Below, piece after piece: positions 9,203 to 18,334 of a stretch of 64,000 nucleotides of DNA; the first letter of the stretch is position 1; every line of letters starts with the position of its first letter. Source of the DNA: Oscillospiraceae bacterium. GTDB lineage: Bacteria; Bacillota; Clostridia; Oscillospirales; Ruminococcaceae. A program made the position numbers and the translations under genes. The stretch covers positions 1-64,000 of the forward strand of contig JAISLD010000036.1 in assembly GCA_031260665.1 (NCBI GenBank), read 5' to 3'. The notes beneath the pieces were generated by a model that was not told the origin of the DNA, ran no database searches, and saw only the letters and a list, made by a program, of their open reading frames with translations.

Positions 9203-11428
9203 ATGCAAAAAGTCTCAAAAGCATATCAAGATAGCATGAAATCTACTCTCCGAGAGAGGGCATACATCATGCTCTCTTTCGGGCTTGTCAATCAAGAAGC
9301 ACAGGCAAAAGCGAAAATTGCCCCCGGTGATTTCGCCTATTACTCAAACGACAGCAATGTCTTCGGTGAAAGTACCGATGATACCATATACGCTACGCTT
9401 GAGGAGGGTTTCACGAAGGTAGATGGCTCGATGTTCTTCCTTCCTCGGCAGAATCAGTCGAACACCTATCTCAATACAGGTCTTGTCAGCAGACAGCTTC
9501 TCACACAGGCGATTTTCGAGTTGACAATCAACCTCAACATGATTGCTACTGACTTCAAGGGTATTACCATCAATTTCGGTGAGAACTACCCGGTGAACTT
9601 CGACATGGTAGGCAGTGGCGGTCAGACCATCGAATATCGGAATAACACGAAGTCTCTGTTCACTACTGAGGAGGTTCTTGAAAACACGACTCAAGTCAAA
9701 CTGGTGGTCTACTCCATGAAAAACCCTCAGAGTAGGCTTCGTATCTACTCCGTCCGCTTTGGCTACGGTCTTGTTTATTATAACAACGATGTAATAAATT
9801 CGGCTCTTGATAGCTACGTTTCGCCCATCGGAGCGGACGTACCGCAGATTGACTTTACGGTACAGCTCAAGAACTACGACCATTACTTCAATGTCGATAA
9901 TCCAAAATCAGCAATCAACTTCCTTGAGACTGGACAGGAAATGGAAATCCACTACGGCTATCAGCTCCCCAATGGGGGCGGTATTGAGTGGATTCAAGGA
10001 AACCGTCTTCTTTGCTCCGAGTGGGAGTCGGACGATTACACAGCTACGATTCGCTGTCAAGACATCTTCCGTAATATGGACTCCGAGTTCTACAAGGGAA
10101 TGTACAACAGTGCAGGAGTGAGCTACTTCGATTTGGCAGTCGATGTTTTAGCGGACGCTGGCTTGGTGGATTACTACATCGACCCACAGCTCAAGACGCT
10201 ATTTACCAAGAACCCTTTGCCGAGGGTGAAGCACAAAGAAGCGTTGCAAATTATCGCCAATGCGTGTCGCTGTGTCCTGTCTCAGACAAGGCTCGGCAAG
10301 GTTCAGATAAAATCGAACTTTGTCCCGGAAGCGGCGGCAAGCACCGACAGCGAAGCGGCGTACTCCAACATTGCGAATATCTTAGACGGTTCGGACAAGG
10401 ACGAATATGGTTCGCTGGCAACCAACTACACAACAGTAGGCGGCACGATGTTCTTCCTTCCTCGAAATCTCAACGGAAATGTTCTCAACACTGGCTTTGT
10501 TTCAGCAGAGCAGTCCGGGGCAGACGGTACATTTCAGACAAATCCAATGATTACGGTTACGCAGGAAGTCGCTTGTATGTACTACGGCGTAAGACTGGTA
10601 TTCGGACACGCTCTCCCGGCAGAGTTCATCATTCGCACTTATAACGATGGTGCGTTGGTGACGGAGTATCATTGTGGCTCGGACGAAATTGAGAAGACAA
10701 CGATTCTTCATAATCCATTTGATGATTTCGATGTCATGACGATTGAGTTCGTAAAAACCGCTGAACCGTATAACCGCATTGTGCTTAACAATTTCAGTTT
10801 TGGCGATATAACGAGCTTCACCATGAGCCGCAACGATATGACCTCCTCTCCGAAAGCAATCAAGCAGGAGCTTGTGAAAGAGGTTGTTGTTCCTTGCTAC
10901 AGTTACCAAAACGGTACGGTTGAAGAAAGTCTTCTGAGCGAGGAGGTTACGGTTGTCGTTGGTGACGTAGAGACCTTCTTCGTGGGAGAACCCTCTTACA
11001 ATTTCAGAGCCGCTATCGAAAATGTGGCAAACGGTGTGACGATATTGGACTCCGGCAATTACTACGTCAAATTGCGATTTAATGTCACAGGCACACACCG
11101 ATTGGAGGTTTTCGGTTATCGCTACAAAATCGTTGAGCGGTACGCAGTGAAGTCCCTCAATAATCGTGGCAAAACAGTCAAATGGGAAAATCCTCTCATG
11201 TCGGATATAGCAATGGCTACCGACCTTGCCGAGTGGCTTGGAGACTATTACGCTTCCGGCATTGAGTACGAGTACACCACGAGAGGAAACCCGGAACTCG
11301 ATGTAAATGACATCATTTATCAAGAGAACGAGTTTCACAACGGCATGAAGGTGAACGTATATCGCCAAACTCTTGAGTTTAGTCAGAGCTTTTCGGGCAA
11401 GGTCACTGCTCGAAGGATAGGAGGTTAA
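9203..11428 (+). CDS. Phage tail/baseplate protein with duplicated domain
   Basis: 741 aa in tail-tip position; two copies of a [GS]xMFFLPR...LNTG module. Confidence 0.6.
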   Translation: MQKVSKAYQDSMKSTLRERAYIMLSFGLVNQEAQAKAKIAPGDFAYYSNDSNVFGESTDDTIYATLEEGFTKVDGSMFFLPRQNQSNTYLNTGLVSRQLLTQAIFELTINLNMIATDFKGITINFGENYPVNFDMVGSGGQTIEYRNNTKSLFTTEEVLENTTQVKLVVYSMKNPQSRLRIYSVRFGYGLVYYNNDVINSALDSYVSPIGADVPQIDFTVQLKNYDHYFNVDNPKSAINFLETGQEMEIHYGYQLPNGGGIEWIQGNRLLCSEWESDDYTATIRCQDIFRNMDSEFYKGMYNSAGVSYFDLAVDVLADAGLVDYYIDPQLKTLFTKNPLPRVKHKEALQIIANACRCVLSQTRLGKVQIKSNFVPEAAASTDSEAAYSNIANILDGSDKDEYGSLATNYTTVGGTMFFLPRNLNGNVLNTGFVSAEQSGADGTFQTNPMITVTQEVACMYYGVRLVFGHALPAEFIIRTYNDGALVTEYHCGSDEIEKTTILHNPFDDFDVMTIEFVKTAEPYNRIVLNNFSFGDITSFTMSRNDMTSSPKAIKQELVKEVVVPCYSYQNGTVEESLLSEEVTVVVGDVETFFVGEPSYNFRAAIENVANGVTILDSGNYYVKLRFNVTGTHRLEVFGYRYKIVERYAVKSLNNRGKTVKWENPLMSDIAMATDLAEWLGDYYASGIEYEYTTRGNPELDVNDIIYQENEFHNGMKVNVYRQTLEFSQSFSGKVTARRIGG

Positions 11429-11430
11429 AT

Positions 11431-11862
11431 ATGGCTTGGGAAACACCTAAAACTAACTGGCACGGCACGACTGACGCAAGCGGAAATTATGTCGGAGACA
11501 GGTTCAATGCGGTTGATTTCAACCGTATCAAGAACAATCTCACCTACCTTCGGGAATTGGCAATCAAGCTCTACGAGGAGTTCTTCATTGTGTCTCTTGG
11601 GGCTGACCGTACCCCTGTGAACTACTTTTATGCTGACGAAATCAATCAGCTTGAGGAAAATTTGGAGACCGTCAACACGAATACGCTTCGTAGGTCTTAC
11701 GGCTCTGCACCTGTCTACGTTGACAATGGCAATACCCCGGACTTTAACGAATTGAATCGGTTGGAACGTGCCATTCTCGACCTTTACGATAGACTCACCA
11801 ATGAGTTTGAGGGAAGACGAATGTTCACATGGAATTTCGGAATGAAAGGAGGAGGTTTATAA
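11431..11862 (+). CDS. Phage tail-associated structural protein
   Basis: 143 aa, MAWETPKTNWHGTTDASGNYVGDRFNAVDFNRIKNN..., in tail fibre region. Confidence 0.45.
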   Translation: MAWETPKTNWHGTTDASGNYVGDRFNAVDFNRIKNNLTYLRELAIKLYEEFFIVSLGADRTPVNYFYADEINQLEENLETVNTNTLRRSYGSAPVYVDNGNTPDFNELNRLERAILDLYDRLTNEFEGRRMFTWNFGMKGGGL

Positions 11863-12555
11863 ATGGCATGGACACTATTACCTGTTAACTATACGGACGC
11901 TGTGTGGAGCGGACTCAAACGGTACAACCAAGTTAGTAACGAGGACGGTACTGTCTCGTTCCAAGATGTGACTCAGTATAGCAACAAAGAAACCTCGTTC
12001 TTCGGTGCTATAGACGCAAACCGTATGAACGAAGCACTAAACACTCTCATGTCTATGGTGGAGAACGGCACTGACCTTTACGGAGCGTTTCAGAACTACT
12101 TCAACACGCAAAAGGGATTGTTTGAGGACACCGCTGACGCTACCCAAGCGGATTTCACCTCTTACGTTGCCGCTCTGAGGGTCGAGGGAGACCATGCAAT
12201 CGACAGCATTAAGGTTGATTACAGAGCAGAAATGAACGTGTTTGAGAGTCAACAGCAAGCCCTTTTCACCACATGGTTTGATTTTATTAAGGGTCAACTC
12301 GGCTCAGACGTTGCCGGGAATTTGCAAAATCAAATCAACGCTCTTGACACGAAGACTGACGGTTTCGACCCTCGCACCACTGTTTTTTCGCAAGATGGCA
12401 AGAACATAACCGAGACCTACGGTGTCAAGAGAATCGAAACGGAGTTCGTGTCTAACAGCACGATTGTCCAAAAGCTCTACGAGAACAACGTGCTTGCTGT
12501 CACAAAGACAATCACATTCAATGCTGACGGAAGCATAAACGAGGAGGTAAATTAA
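11863..12555 (+). CDS. Phage tail-associated protein
   Basis: 230 aa directly upstream of DGR target gene. Confidence 0.45.
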   Translation: MAWTLLPVNYTDAVWSGLKRYNQVSNEDGTVSFQDVTQYSNKETSFFGAIDANRMNEALNTLMSMVENGTDLYGAFQNYFNTQKGLFEDTADATQADFTSYVAALRVEGDHAIDSIKVDYRAEMNVFESQQQALFTTWFDFIKGQLGSDVAGNLQNQINALDTKTDGFDPRTTVFSQDGKNITETYGVKRIETEFVSNSTIVQKLYENNVLAVTKTITFNADGSINEEVN

Positions 12556-14487
12556 ATGGGTTGGGCAGAAGCAAAATGGACGGTTGACAGTATCTTGCAG
12601 AAGATAGGTCAAGCTCCGAACAATATGAGAGCTTTTACAGCTTTCCCACTTTCTGCGACAAGTCTTGGGTTGCGCTTCTTAGAACCCGAAGACAGCTATG
12701 CGGACGGTAATCTTATTTGTTCTGTGAAGGGTGTCATGGTTCGCATGAGTACCACGGCTTATCCTACGAACATCAACGAAGGTACGCTTGTGGTTGACAA
12801 TCAAAACCTTGGAGCATATGAGACTGAGCCGTTTGTTATCGAAAATCTTACTGAGAGTACGGCTTACTACTTCTCGGCGTTCCCTTACTCCGTACAGGGA
12901 GTTTACAATTTGTCGAGCAACTCAAGTAACCGTTCCTCGGCTTCTCCTGCCGCCGGAGAAGCAGTCACGGTCAATGTAACCATTGATGATACGACAGGCT
13001 TCACCAGCGTCACGGTGACTTGTGTCAACGAGACTGACCCGGCGGCTACGTCAAGTAAAACCATCACTCCGACACTCAGCACAGCAAACTTTGTTGTTCC
13101 CATTGGTGACACCTATCATATCGGGTACGGTGCGGCGGACGGTTATTCCAAGCCGAACAACACGGCTCCCAAGGTCTCTGTGGCTGGTGCAAGCACGACC
13201 TATGAAGCGACTTATTACTATTTCTCCGCAACCATCAATGTCACTTACCCTGTGGGCGCAACCGTGACCTGTGTGTGCGAATCTACAAGCTATACCGCTC
13301 CTACCACTACTGGTAGCTATGCGTTTATAGTCCATAAGGTCGGCACTTGGGTTATCACTGCAACGCAAGGCTCAAACGTAGCGTCCACCTCTGTCGCAAT
13401 CACAACGGACGGTCAGACTGCCACCGTGGAACTTTCTTTCGTGAAAATCTACGGTATCAGCCGTGACATTACTTCGTCCTCTCCTGTTTGGGCGAGAACG
13501 GACAGTGCCGTTGGGAAGACCGCTACTGCTTCTGTGGGCGTAACCGCCGGGGTAAGTGATTTCGACATCTGTGAGCCTTGGAGCGGTATCGTGAGAGAAA
13601 CGCTTGCAAGCGGTGACGTGATGGTGAAGATTCCGAAATTCTACTTCCAACGCTACAAAGAGGGCAATGTTGAACATATCAGAATCGCTGATAAGTCCAC
13701 CCAAGGATTCACAGTTCACCCTCTATTCAAACACGCAGGAGTGGAAAGAGACTTCGCCTATGTCGGTGCTTACAAGACTTCCAGCAATAACAAATCTGTT
13801 TCCGGGGCAAGTCCGCAAGCGTCTCAAACAAGGGCAGTGTTCCGTACAAATGCGAAAGCAAAGGGTAGCGGTTGGGGATTGATTGACATTGCGGCTCTGT
13901 CTGCGATTCAAATGCTTATTCTCGTGGAGTTCGCAACGAACAATGTGCAGACCGCAATCGGTAGAGGATATTGCGACAGCAACAGTGCCGCACTCAGCGT
14001 AGGTTCTTGCAATACTGTTCCGAACCTCACTGGTAGACCTTCCGGCACGGACAGTAAGACCGATGTCGTATGGAGAGGTATCGAAGGGCTGTGGGGCAAT
14101 GTTTGGGAATGGGTAGACGGTGTGAACTGGAATGACGGTACTTATTATGTCTGCAATGACCCTTCCAAGTATGCAGATGATACCGCAACCAACTACACAC
14201 AGCTTTCCTTCGCAGGAGCTACGAACTGGTCTTCCTCCTATATCACCACCGAGGGGCTTGACACAGGTAGCAATGCTCATATCATGCTTCCTTCCGCCGC
14301 CGGAAGCGGTAGCGAGACCACATATCAGTGTGACGCTTGCTGGTCTTCTACAGGTTGGCGGGTGTTCCAACGCGGCGGTGCTTGGGTTGATGGGTCGGCG
14401 TGCGGTCTGTTTGCGGCTCATTTGGGCAACGCTTCCTCGACTTCCGGCGTGTACGTTGGCTCTCGCCTGCTTTATTTGCCCTCCTAA
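12556..14487 (+). CDS. DGR variable protein: tail fibre/adhesin with C-terminal FGE-sulfatase/C-type-lectin-like domain
   Basis: 643 aa; Ig-like N-terminal region; GLWGNVWEWVDG motif of FGE/CLec folds; C-terminal VR with TR counterpart downstream. Confidence 0.85.
   Translation: MGWAEAKWTVDSILQKIGQAPNNMRAFTAFPLSATSLGLRFLEPEDSYADGNLICSVKGVMVRMSTTAYPTNINEGTLVVDNQNLGAYETEPFVIENLTESTAYYFSAFPYSVQGVYNLSSNSSNRSSASPAAGEAVTVNVTIDDTTGFTSVTVTCVNETDPAATSSKTITPTLSTANFVVPIGDTYHIGYGAADGYSKPNNTAPKVSVAGASTTYEATYYYFSATINVTYPVGATVTCVCESTSYTAPTTTGSYAFIVHKVGTWVITATQGSNVASTSVAITTDGQTATVELSFVKIYGISRDITSSSPVWARTDSAVGKTATASVGVTAGVSDFDICEPWSGIVRETLASGDVMVKIPKFYFQRYKEGNVEHIRIADKSTQGFTVHPLFKHAGVERDFAYVGAYKTSSNNKSVSGASPQASQTRAVFRTNAKAKGSGWGLIDIAALSAIQMLILVEFATNNVQTAIGRGYCDSNSAALSVGSCNTVPNLTGRPSGTDSKTDVVWRGIEGLWGNVWEWVDGVNWNDGTYYVCNDPSKYADDTATNYTQLSFAGATNWSSSYITTEGLDTGSNAHIMLPSAAGSGSETTYQCDACWSSTGWRVFQRGGAWVDGSACGLFAAHLGNASSTSGVYVGSRLLYLPS
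14354..14473 (+). repeat. DGR variable repeat (VR)
   Basis: Aligns without gaps to TR 14567-14686; in 14362-14473, 21 of 22 differences fall at TR adenines. Confidence 0.93.
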
Positions 14488-14493
14488 GGGGGT

Positions 14494-14513
14494 GTGGGGG
14501 ATTTCTCCCCCAC
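14494..14513 (+). other. DGR hairpin/cruciform downstream of VR (8-bp stem, 4-nt loop)
   Basis: GTGGGGGA-TTTC-TCCCCCAC perfect inverted repeat, ~20 nt after VR end, just past the stop codon. Confidence 0.75.
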
Positions 14514-14566
14514 AAGTGGGTTGAGCAAATGAAAGAGAAGAACTCATGAGCAACAAGGCGAACAGT

Positions 14567-14686
14567 AAAAGCGAGTGTTCCAACACGGCGGTAATTGGAA
14601 TAATGGGTCGAAATGCGGTCTGTTTACGGCTAATTTGAACAACACTTCCTCGAATTCCAACACGAACATTGGCTCTCGCCTACTTT
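14567..14686 (+). repeat. DGR template repeat (TR)
   Basis: Adenine-rich counterpart of VR (AAT/AAC codons in VR frame), non-coding, located between target gene and RT. Confidence 0.93.
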
Positions 14687-14801
14687 TGTTAAAGCGTAAA
14701 AACCATAAAATACTGTTTCGCCGTACCCATTGGTAAAAAATAGTTTGGAGGGATAGGGTCAGTAGGTTCATTCTCGAAAGCCCTATAAGAGACAAAAGCA
14801 G

Positions 14802-15899
14802 ATGAAAAGATTTGGATTCCTATACGAACAGATAGTCTCGGTTGAAAACTGCAAAGCGGCTATTATAAATGCTTCTGCGAAGAAACGAAGACGAAAGTCT
14901 GTGCAGGACATCACGAGCAATTTGGATTACTATGCTTCCGATTTATCGAAGCGGTTGATTGCTTTGGATTTCCTCACACCCTACAGAACTCGAATGATAA
15001 GGGACGGTCTTTCGGGGAAACAGAGGGAGCTACAAATACCTTCCTTTTACCCCGACCAATGCGCTCACCACGCAATCGTACAGATACTTCAACCTATCTT
15101 TATGAAATCGTCTTACCATTGGAGTTGCGCAAATATACCCAACAGGGGAATAGACCGTGCTTGCAAAGGCGTGGAGAGAGCCACGGTGAGAGACACCAAA
15201 CACGCAAAATACTGCGTGAAGATGGACATTCACAAATTCTATCCCTCTATTCCGCACGACAAACTCAAGGCTCGTCTTCGAGAGAAAATCAAGGACGAGA
15301 AAGCACTACAGATTATCGACAAGGTAATTGACTCCCATTCTCCGGGAATTCCAATCGGGAATTACACCTCGCCGTGGTTGGCGGAGTTCTATCTTCAACC
15401 GTTGGACTGGTTCATCAAACAGACGCTTGGGGTAAGACACTATATCCGCTATGCCGATGATTTGGTGCTAATAGGCAGTAACAAGCGAGAACTGCGAAAA
15501 GCAATGAACGCCATCATGGAGTTCATAAAGGACTTGGGCATGGAAGTGAAGCACGATTACCAGTTGTTTCGGATTCAGCGAAATTGCAAAGAGAAGAAAC
15601 AGCGCAAAGGTCGAAAGATTGACTTCGTTGGTAGGTGCTTCGGGATAGGTTTTACCACTATCCGAAAGAGACGTGCGCTGGCTCTTATGAGACAGAGCAG
15701 ATATATTCAGAAGCTCCAACGGACAAATCGTCCTGTGCCGTACAGAGTGGCTTCCGGCTTCTTGTCTCGATGTGCCTGTTTCAAACACACCAACTCGCAA
15801 GCTATGAAGAAAAAATACTACGACACTGTGAACATCAAAAAGCTAAAGGAGGTAATCAGCAATGAGAGTAAGAGGAAATGTCTCGCCCAATGCGCTTGA
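14802..15899 (+). CDS. DGR reverse transcriptase
   Basis: 365 aa with RT motifs VKMDIHKFYPSIPH, GIPIGNYTSPWLAEFYL, YIRYADDLVLIG; ~115 nt after TR. Confidence 0.92.
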   Translation: MKRFGFLYEQIVSVENCKAAIINASAKKRRRKSVQDITSNLDYYASDLSKRLIALDFLTPYRTRMIRDGLSGKQRELQIPSFYPDQCAHHAIVQILQPIFMKSSYHWSCANIPNRGIDRACKGVERATVRDTKHAKYCVKMDIHKFYPSIPHDKLKARLREKIKDEKALQIIDKVIDSHSPGIPIGNYTSPWLAEFYLQPLDWFIKQTLGVRHYIRYADDLVLIGSNKRELRKAMNAIMEFIKDLGMEVKHDYQLFRIQRNCKEKKQRKGRKIDFVGRCFGIGFTTIRKRRALALMRQSRYIQKLQRTNRPVPYRVASGFLSRCACFKHTNSQAMKKKYYDTVNIKKLKEVISNESKRKCLAQCA

Positions 15900-16200
15900 C
15901 ATCGAACCGTATGCCCCTACGTTGGGGTATGTGGAGGTCAGACTTCGTGAGAATATCAATGAACTCTCCGTATCTGACGAAATGACCGAGACCCCCATCA
16001 CAATGTACGAATATGACGAGTACACGTTCGTTCTGAGGGAAAAGGAGGGTTTACAGGCGGACATCGAAGCCAATATGGACGATTGGCTTACGACAGGCCG
16101 CACCTTGGAGGTTGACCCAATGGCAACGCTATATGTAACTGCGAGAGTCAGTGCCATTGACGAATACACGGAGGAACTTATCAAGGAGGGATTACTGTAA
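15862..16200 (+). CDS. Phage hypothetical protein
   Basis: 112 aa, RBS aaaggagg, overlaps RT 3' end. Confidence 0.5.
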   Translation: MRVRGNVSPNALDIEPYAPTLGYVEVRLRENINELSVSDEMTETPITMYEYDEYTFVLREKEGLQADIEANMDDWLTTGRTLEVDPMATLYVTARVSAIDEYTEELIKEGLL

Positions 16201-16361
16201 TGAGTACCTTAGTCGAAAGTTTGAAAAGGCTTTACACAAAGCAAAGGCTCACCAAAGAGCAAATGGTCGAAAGGGTTGAAAAAGGTACTATCACGGCGGA
16301 GGAGTACAAATATGTCACCACTGAGGAGTATGTTTTGCCGGGAGATTCGCCCATAGGCTAA
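16200..16361 (+). CDS. XkdX-like small phage protein
   Basis: 53 aa MSTLVESLKRLYTKQRLTKEQMVERVEKGTITAEEYKYVTTEEY..., XkdX-type motif; not in the supplied ORF track. Confidence 0.6.
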   Translation: MSTLVESLKRLYTKQRLTKEQMVERVEKGTITAEEYKYVTTEEYVLPGDSPIG

Positions 16362-16392
16362 TCCGAGAAAACCTTAAAAGGGAGGACACCAT

Positions 16393-16713
16393 ATGATTTC
16401 AGCAACCACACTACTCGTCAGCATTGTCGGAGCTATCTTTGCAAGCACAGGGTTTTGGGCTTTCCTCACCGCTATGATTCAGCGGAGAGACAAGAAGGAA
16501 AGCGCAGAAGCTCAAATGCTCAAAGGGCTTGGGCATGACCGAATTTGCTACCTCGGTTCGTGCTACATGGCACAAGGCTTTATCACAAAGGACGATTACG
16601 AGAATCTTCACGATTACTTGTATTCTCCCTATAAAAAGCTTGGTGGGAACGGCACGGCTGAAAAAATCATGAAAGAGGTAGACAAGCTACCCATGAAAGA
16701 AAAGGAGGGTTAA
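16393..16713 (+). CDS. Small phage membrane protein (holin-like)
   Basis: 106 aa, N-terminal TM helix, upstream of endolysin. Confidence 0.5.
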   Translation: MISATTLLVSIVGAIFASTGFWAFLTAMIQRRDKKESAEAQMLKGLGHDRICYLGSCYMAQGFITKDDYENLHDYLYSPYKKLGGNGTAEKIMKEVDKLPMKEKEG

Positions 16714-16715
16714 TT

Positions 16716-18026
16716 ATGGCTTTCACAAACAGTTCCTTAGTGACGTATAAACGCCTTACGTCACACTGTACGAAGAACCGAAACCATGCTATCGACACTA
16801 TTACGATTCACTGCATTGTAGGTCAATGGACAGCGAAGCAAGGTTGCGACTACTTTGCTACCACAGACCGTGACTGTTCCTCGAACTACATCGTAGGCAA
16901 GGACGGTTCAATCGGTCTCTCGGTTGAAGAAAAAGACCGTTCGTGGTGTTCTTCCTCAAGCTCCAACGACCACAGGGCAATCACTATCGAAGTTGCAAGC
17001 GACACCACTCACCCTTATGCAGTTACAGCTCAAGCGTATGCGGCACTGATTGACCTCGTGACGGACATTTGCAAGCGAAACAACATCAAAGAGTTGAAAT
17101 GGAAAGCGGACAAGTCCCTCATTGGACAGGTGGACAAGCAGAACATGACCGTTCACCGCTGGTTCGCCGCTAAAGCGTGTCCGGGTGAGTATCTGTATGA
17201 ACGGCACAGTGCGATTGCCGCAGAGGTCAACAAACGCTTGGGTACTGTAGCGAAGCCGCCTGTGGTGGTTACTCCTACTCAGCCTACGACCACCGTAGAC
17301 GTGGCGAAGACCATTTGGGACTTCTTTATCGGCAAGGGTCTCAATGCCTGTGCTGTGGCTGGTCTTATGGGTAATCTGTATGCGGAAAGTGCTTTGAAGC
17401 CTACCAATTTGCAGAACACCTATGAACAGAAGCTCGGCCTTTCCGACAGTGCCTATACACAGGCGGTGGACAATGGGTCTTATACGAACTTCGTAAAAGA
17501 TTCCGCCGGGTACGGTCTCGCTCAGTGGACATACTGGTCTCGCAAACAGGCTCTCCTCCAATACGCTCAGAAGGTCAAGAAATCTATCGGTGACTTGACT
17601 ATGCAGTTGGAGTTCTTGTGGCAGGAGCTACAGAGCTACACAAGCGTCACGAAGACGCTGAAAGCCGCTACCTCTATCCAAGTAGCGTCTGACGCTGTAC
17701 TTACAGGATATGAGCGTCCTGCCAATCAGAGTGACGCTGTGAAGGTCAAGAGGGCTGGTTACGGTAAGAAATACTACGACCAGTACGCTTCCAGCACAGC
17801 AAAGCCTACAACCCCCACAGCGTCAGTGCCGTATCTCGTGAAAGTGGACGCTTCGGTTCTCAATATCCGAAAGCAACCTACCACGAGTTCGGCCATAACG
17901 GGGGCAATCAAAGACAAGGGTGTTTATACGATTGTCGAGGAAGCAAGCGGCGCAGGAGCGACACGATGGGGTAAGCTCAAGAGCGGTGCTGGCTGGATTT
18001 CCCTCGACTACACCAAGAGGGCATAA
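16716..18026 (+). CDS. Phage endolysin: N-acetylmuramoyl-L-alanine amidase + phage lysozyme-like domain + SH3 domain
   Basis: ITIHCIVGQW...HRWFAAKACPGEYL (amidase_2); FFIGKGLNACAVAGLMGNLYAESAL...YGLAQWTYWSRK; VKVDASVLNIRKQPTTSS (SH3). Confidence 0.85.
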   Translation: MAFTNSSLVTYKRLTSHCTKNRNHAIDTITIHCIVGQWTAKQGCDYFATTDRDCSSNYIVGKDGSIGLSVEEKDRSWCSSSSSNDHRAITIEVASDTTHPYAVTAQAYAALIDLVTDICKRNNIKELKWKADKSLIGQVDKQNMTVHRWFAAKACPGEYLYERHSAIAAEVNKRLGTVAKPPVVVTPTQPTTTVDVAKTIWDFFIGKGLNACAVAGLMGNLYAESALKPTNLQNTYEQKLGLSDSAYTQAVDNGSYTNFVKDSAGYGLAQWTYWSRKQALLQYAQKVKKSIGDLTMQLEFLWQELQSYTSVTKTLKAATSIQVASDAVLTGYERPANQSDAVKVKRAGYGKKYYDQYASSTAKPTTPTASVPYLVKVDASVLNIRKQPTTSSAITGAIKDKGVYTIVEEASGAGATRWGKLKSGAGWISLDYTKRA

Positions 18027-18028
18027 CC

Positions 18029-18334
18029 GTGGGAACACGGTACAGGCGCAGGAAGAAAACACCGTTGGAGTTCTCGAAGAAGATTTTACTCTTTGCGGCT
18101 CTTGTGAACGTGGTGGTAATTGTCTTCACGATGATAATGATTTGGCGGACAAACGATTTGTCACCGTTGGCATATCTCATTCCGGCCATTGCCGCTGAGA
18201 CTGCCACAGGTACAGGTTTCTACTATGCCAAGGCGAAGGTGGAAAACCGTATCAAGCTCATGAAGCAGAATCGGATTGACCCCACGGAGAACACATTCAA
18301 CGACACTTACAACAATATAGGAGGTTTAGGATAA
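18029..18334 (+). CDS. Phage membrane protein (possible lysis accessory)
   Basis: 101 aa with two hydrophobic segments, between endolysin and holin. Confidence 0.4.
   Translation: MGTRYRRRKKTPLEFSKKILLFAALVNVVVIVFTMIMIWRTNDLSPLAYLIPAIAAETATGTGFYYAKAKVENRIKLMKQNRIDPTENTFNDTYNNIGGLG

Noticed and set aside
13723-14586. 287 aa minus-strand ORF over the DGR target and VR
   Set aside because: Antisense shadow ORF; no RBS or recognisable domain, and the VR/TR logic requires the plus-strand gene.
14547-14640. Small plus-strand ORF (MSNKANSKSECSNTAVIGIMGRNAVCLRLI) across the TR
   Set aside because: Its frame differs from the VR frame and it arises from TR sequence copied from the target; TRs are normally non-coding.
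15862-16200. Possible Avd accessory protein of the DGR
   Set aside because: 112 aa product is acidic with beta-rich segments, not the basic four-helix profile of Avd; left as phage hypothetical.
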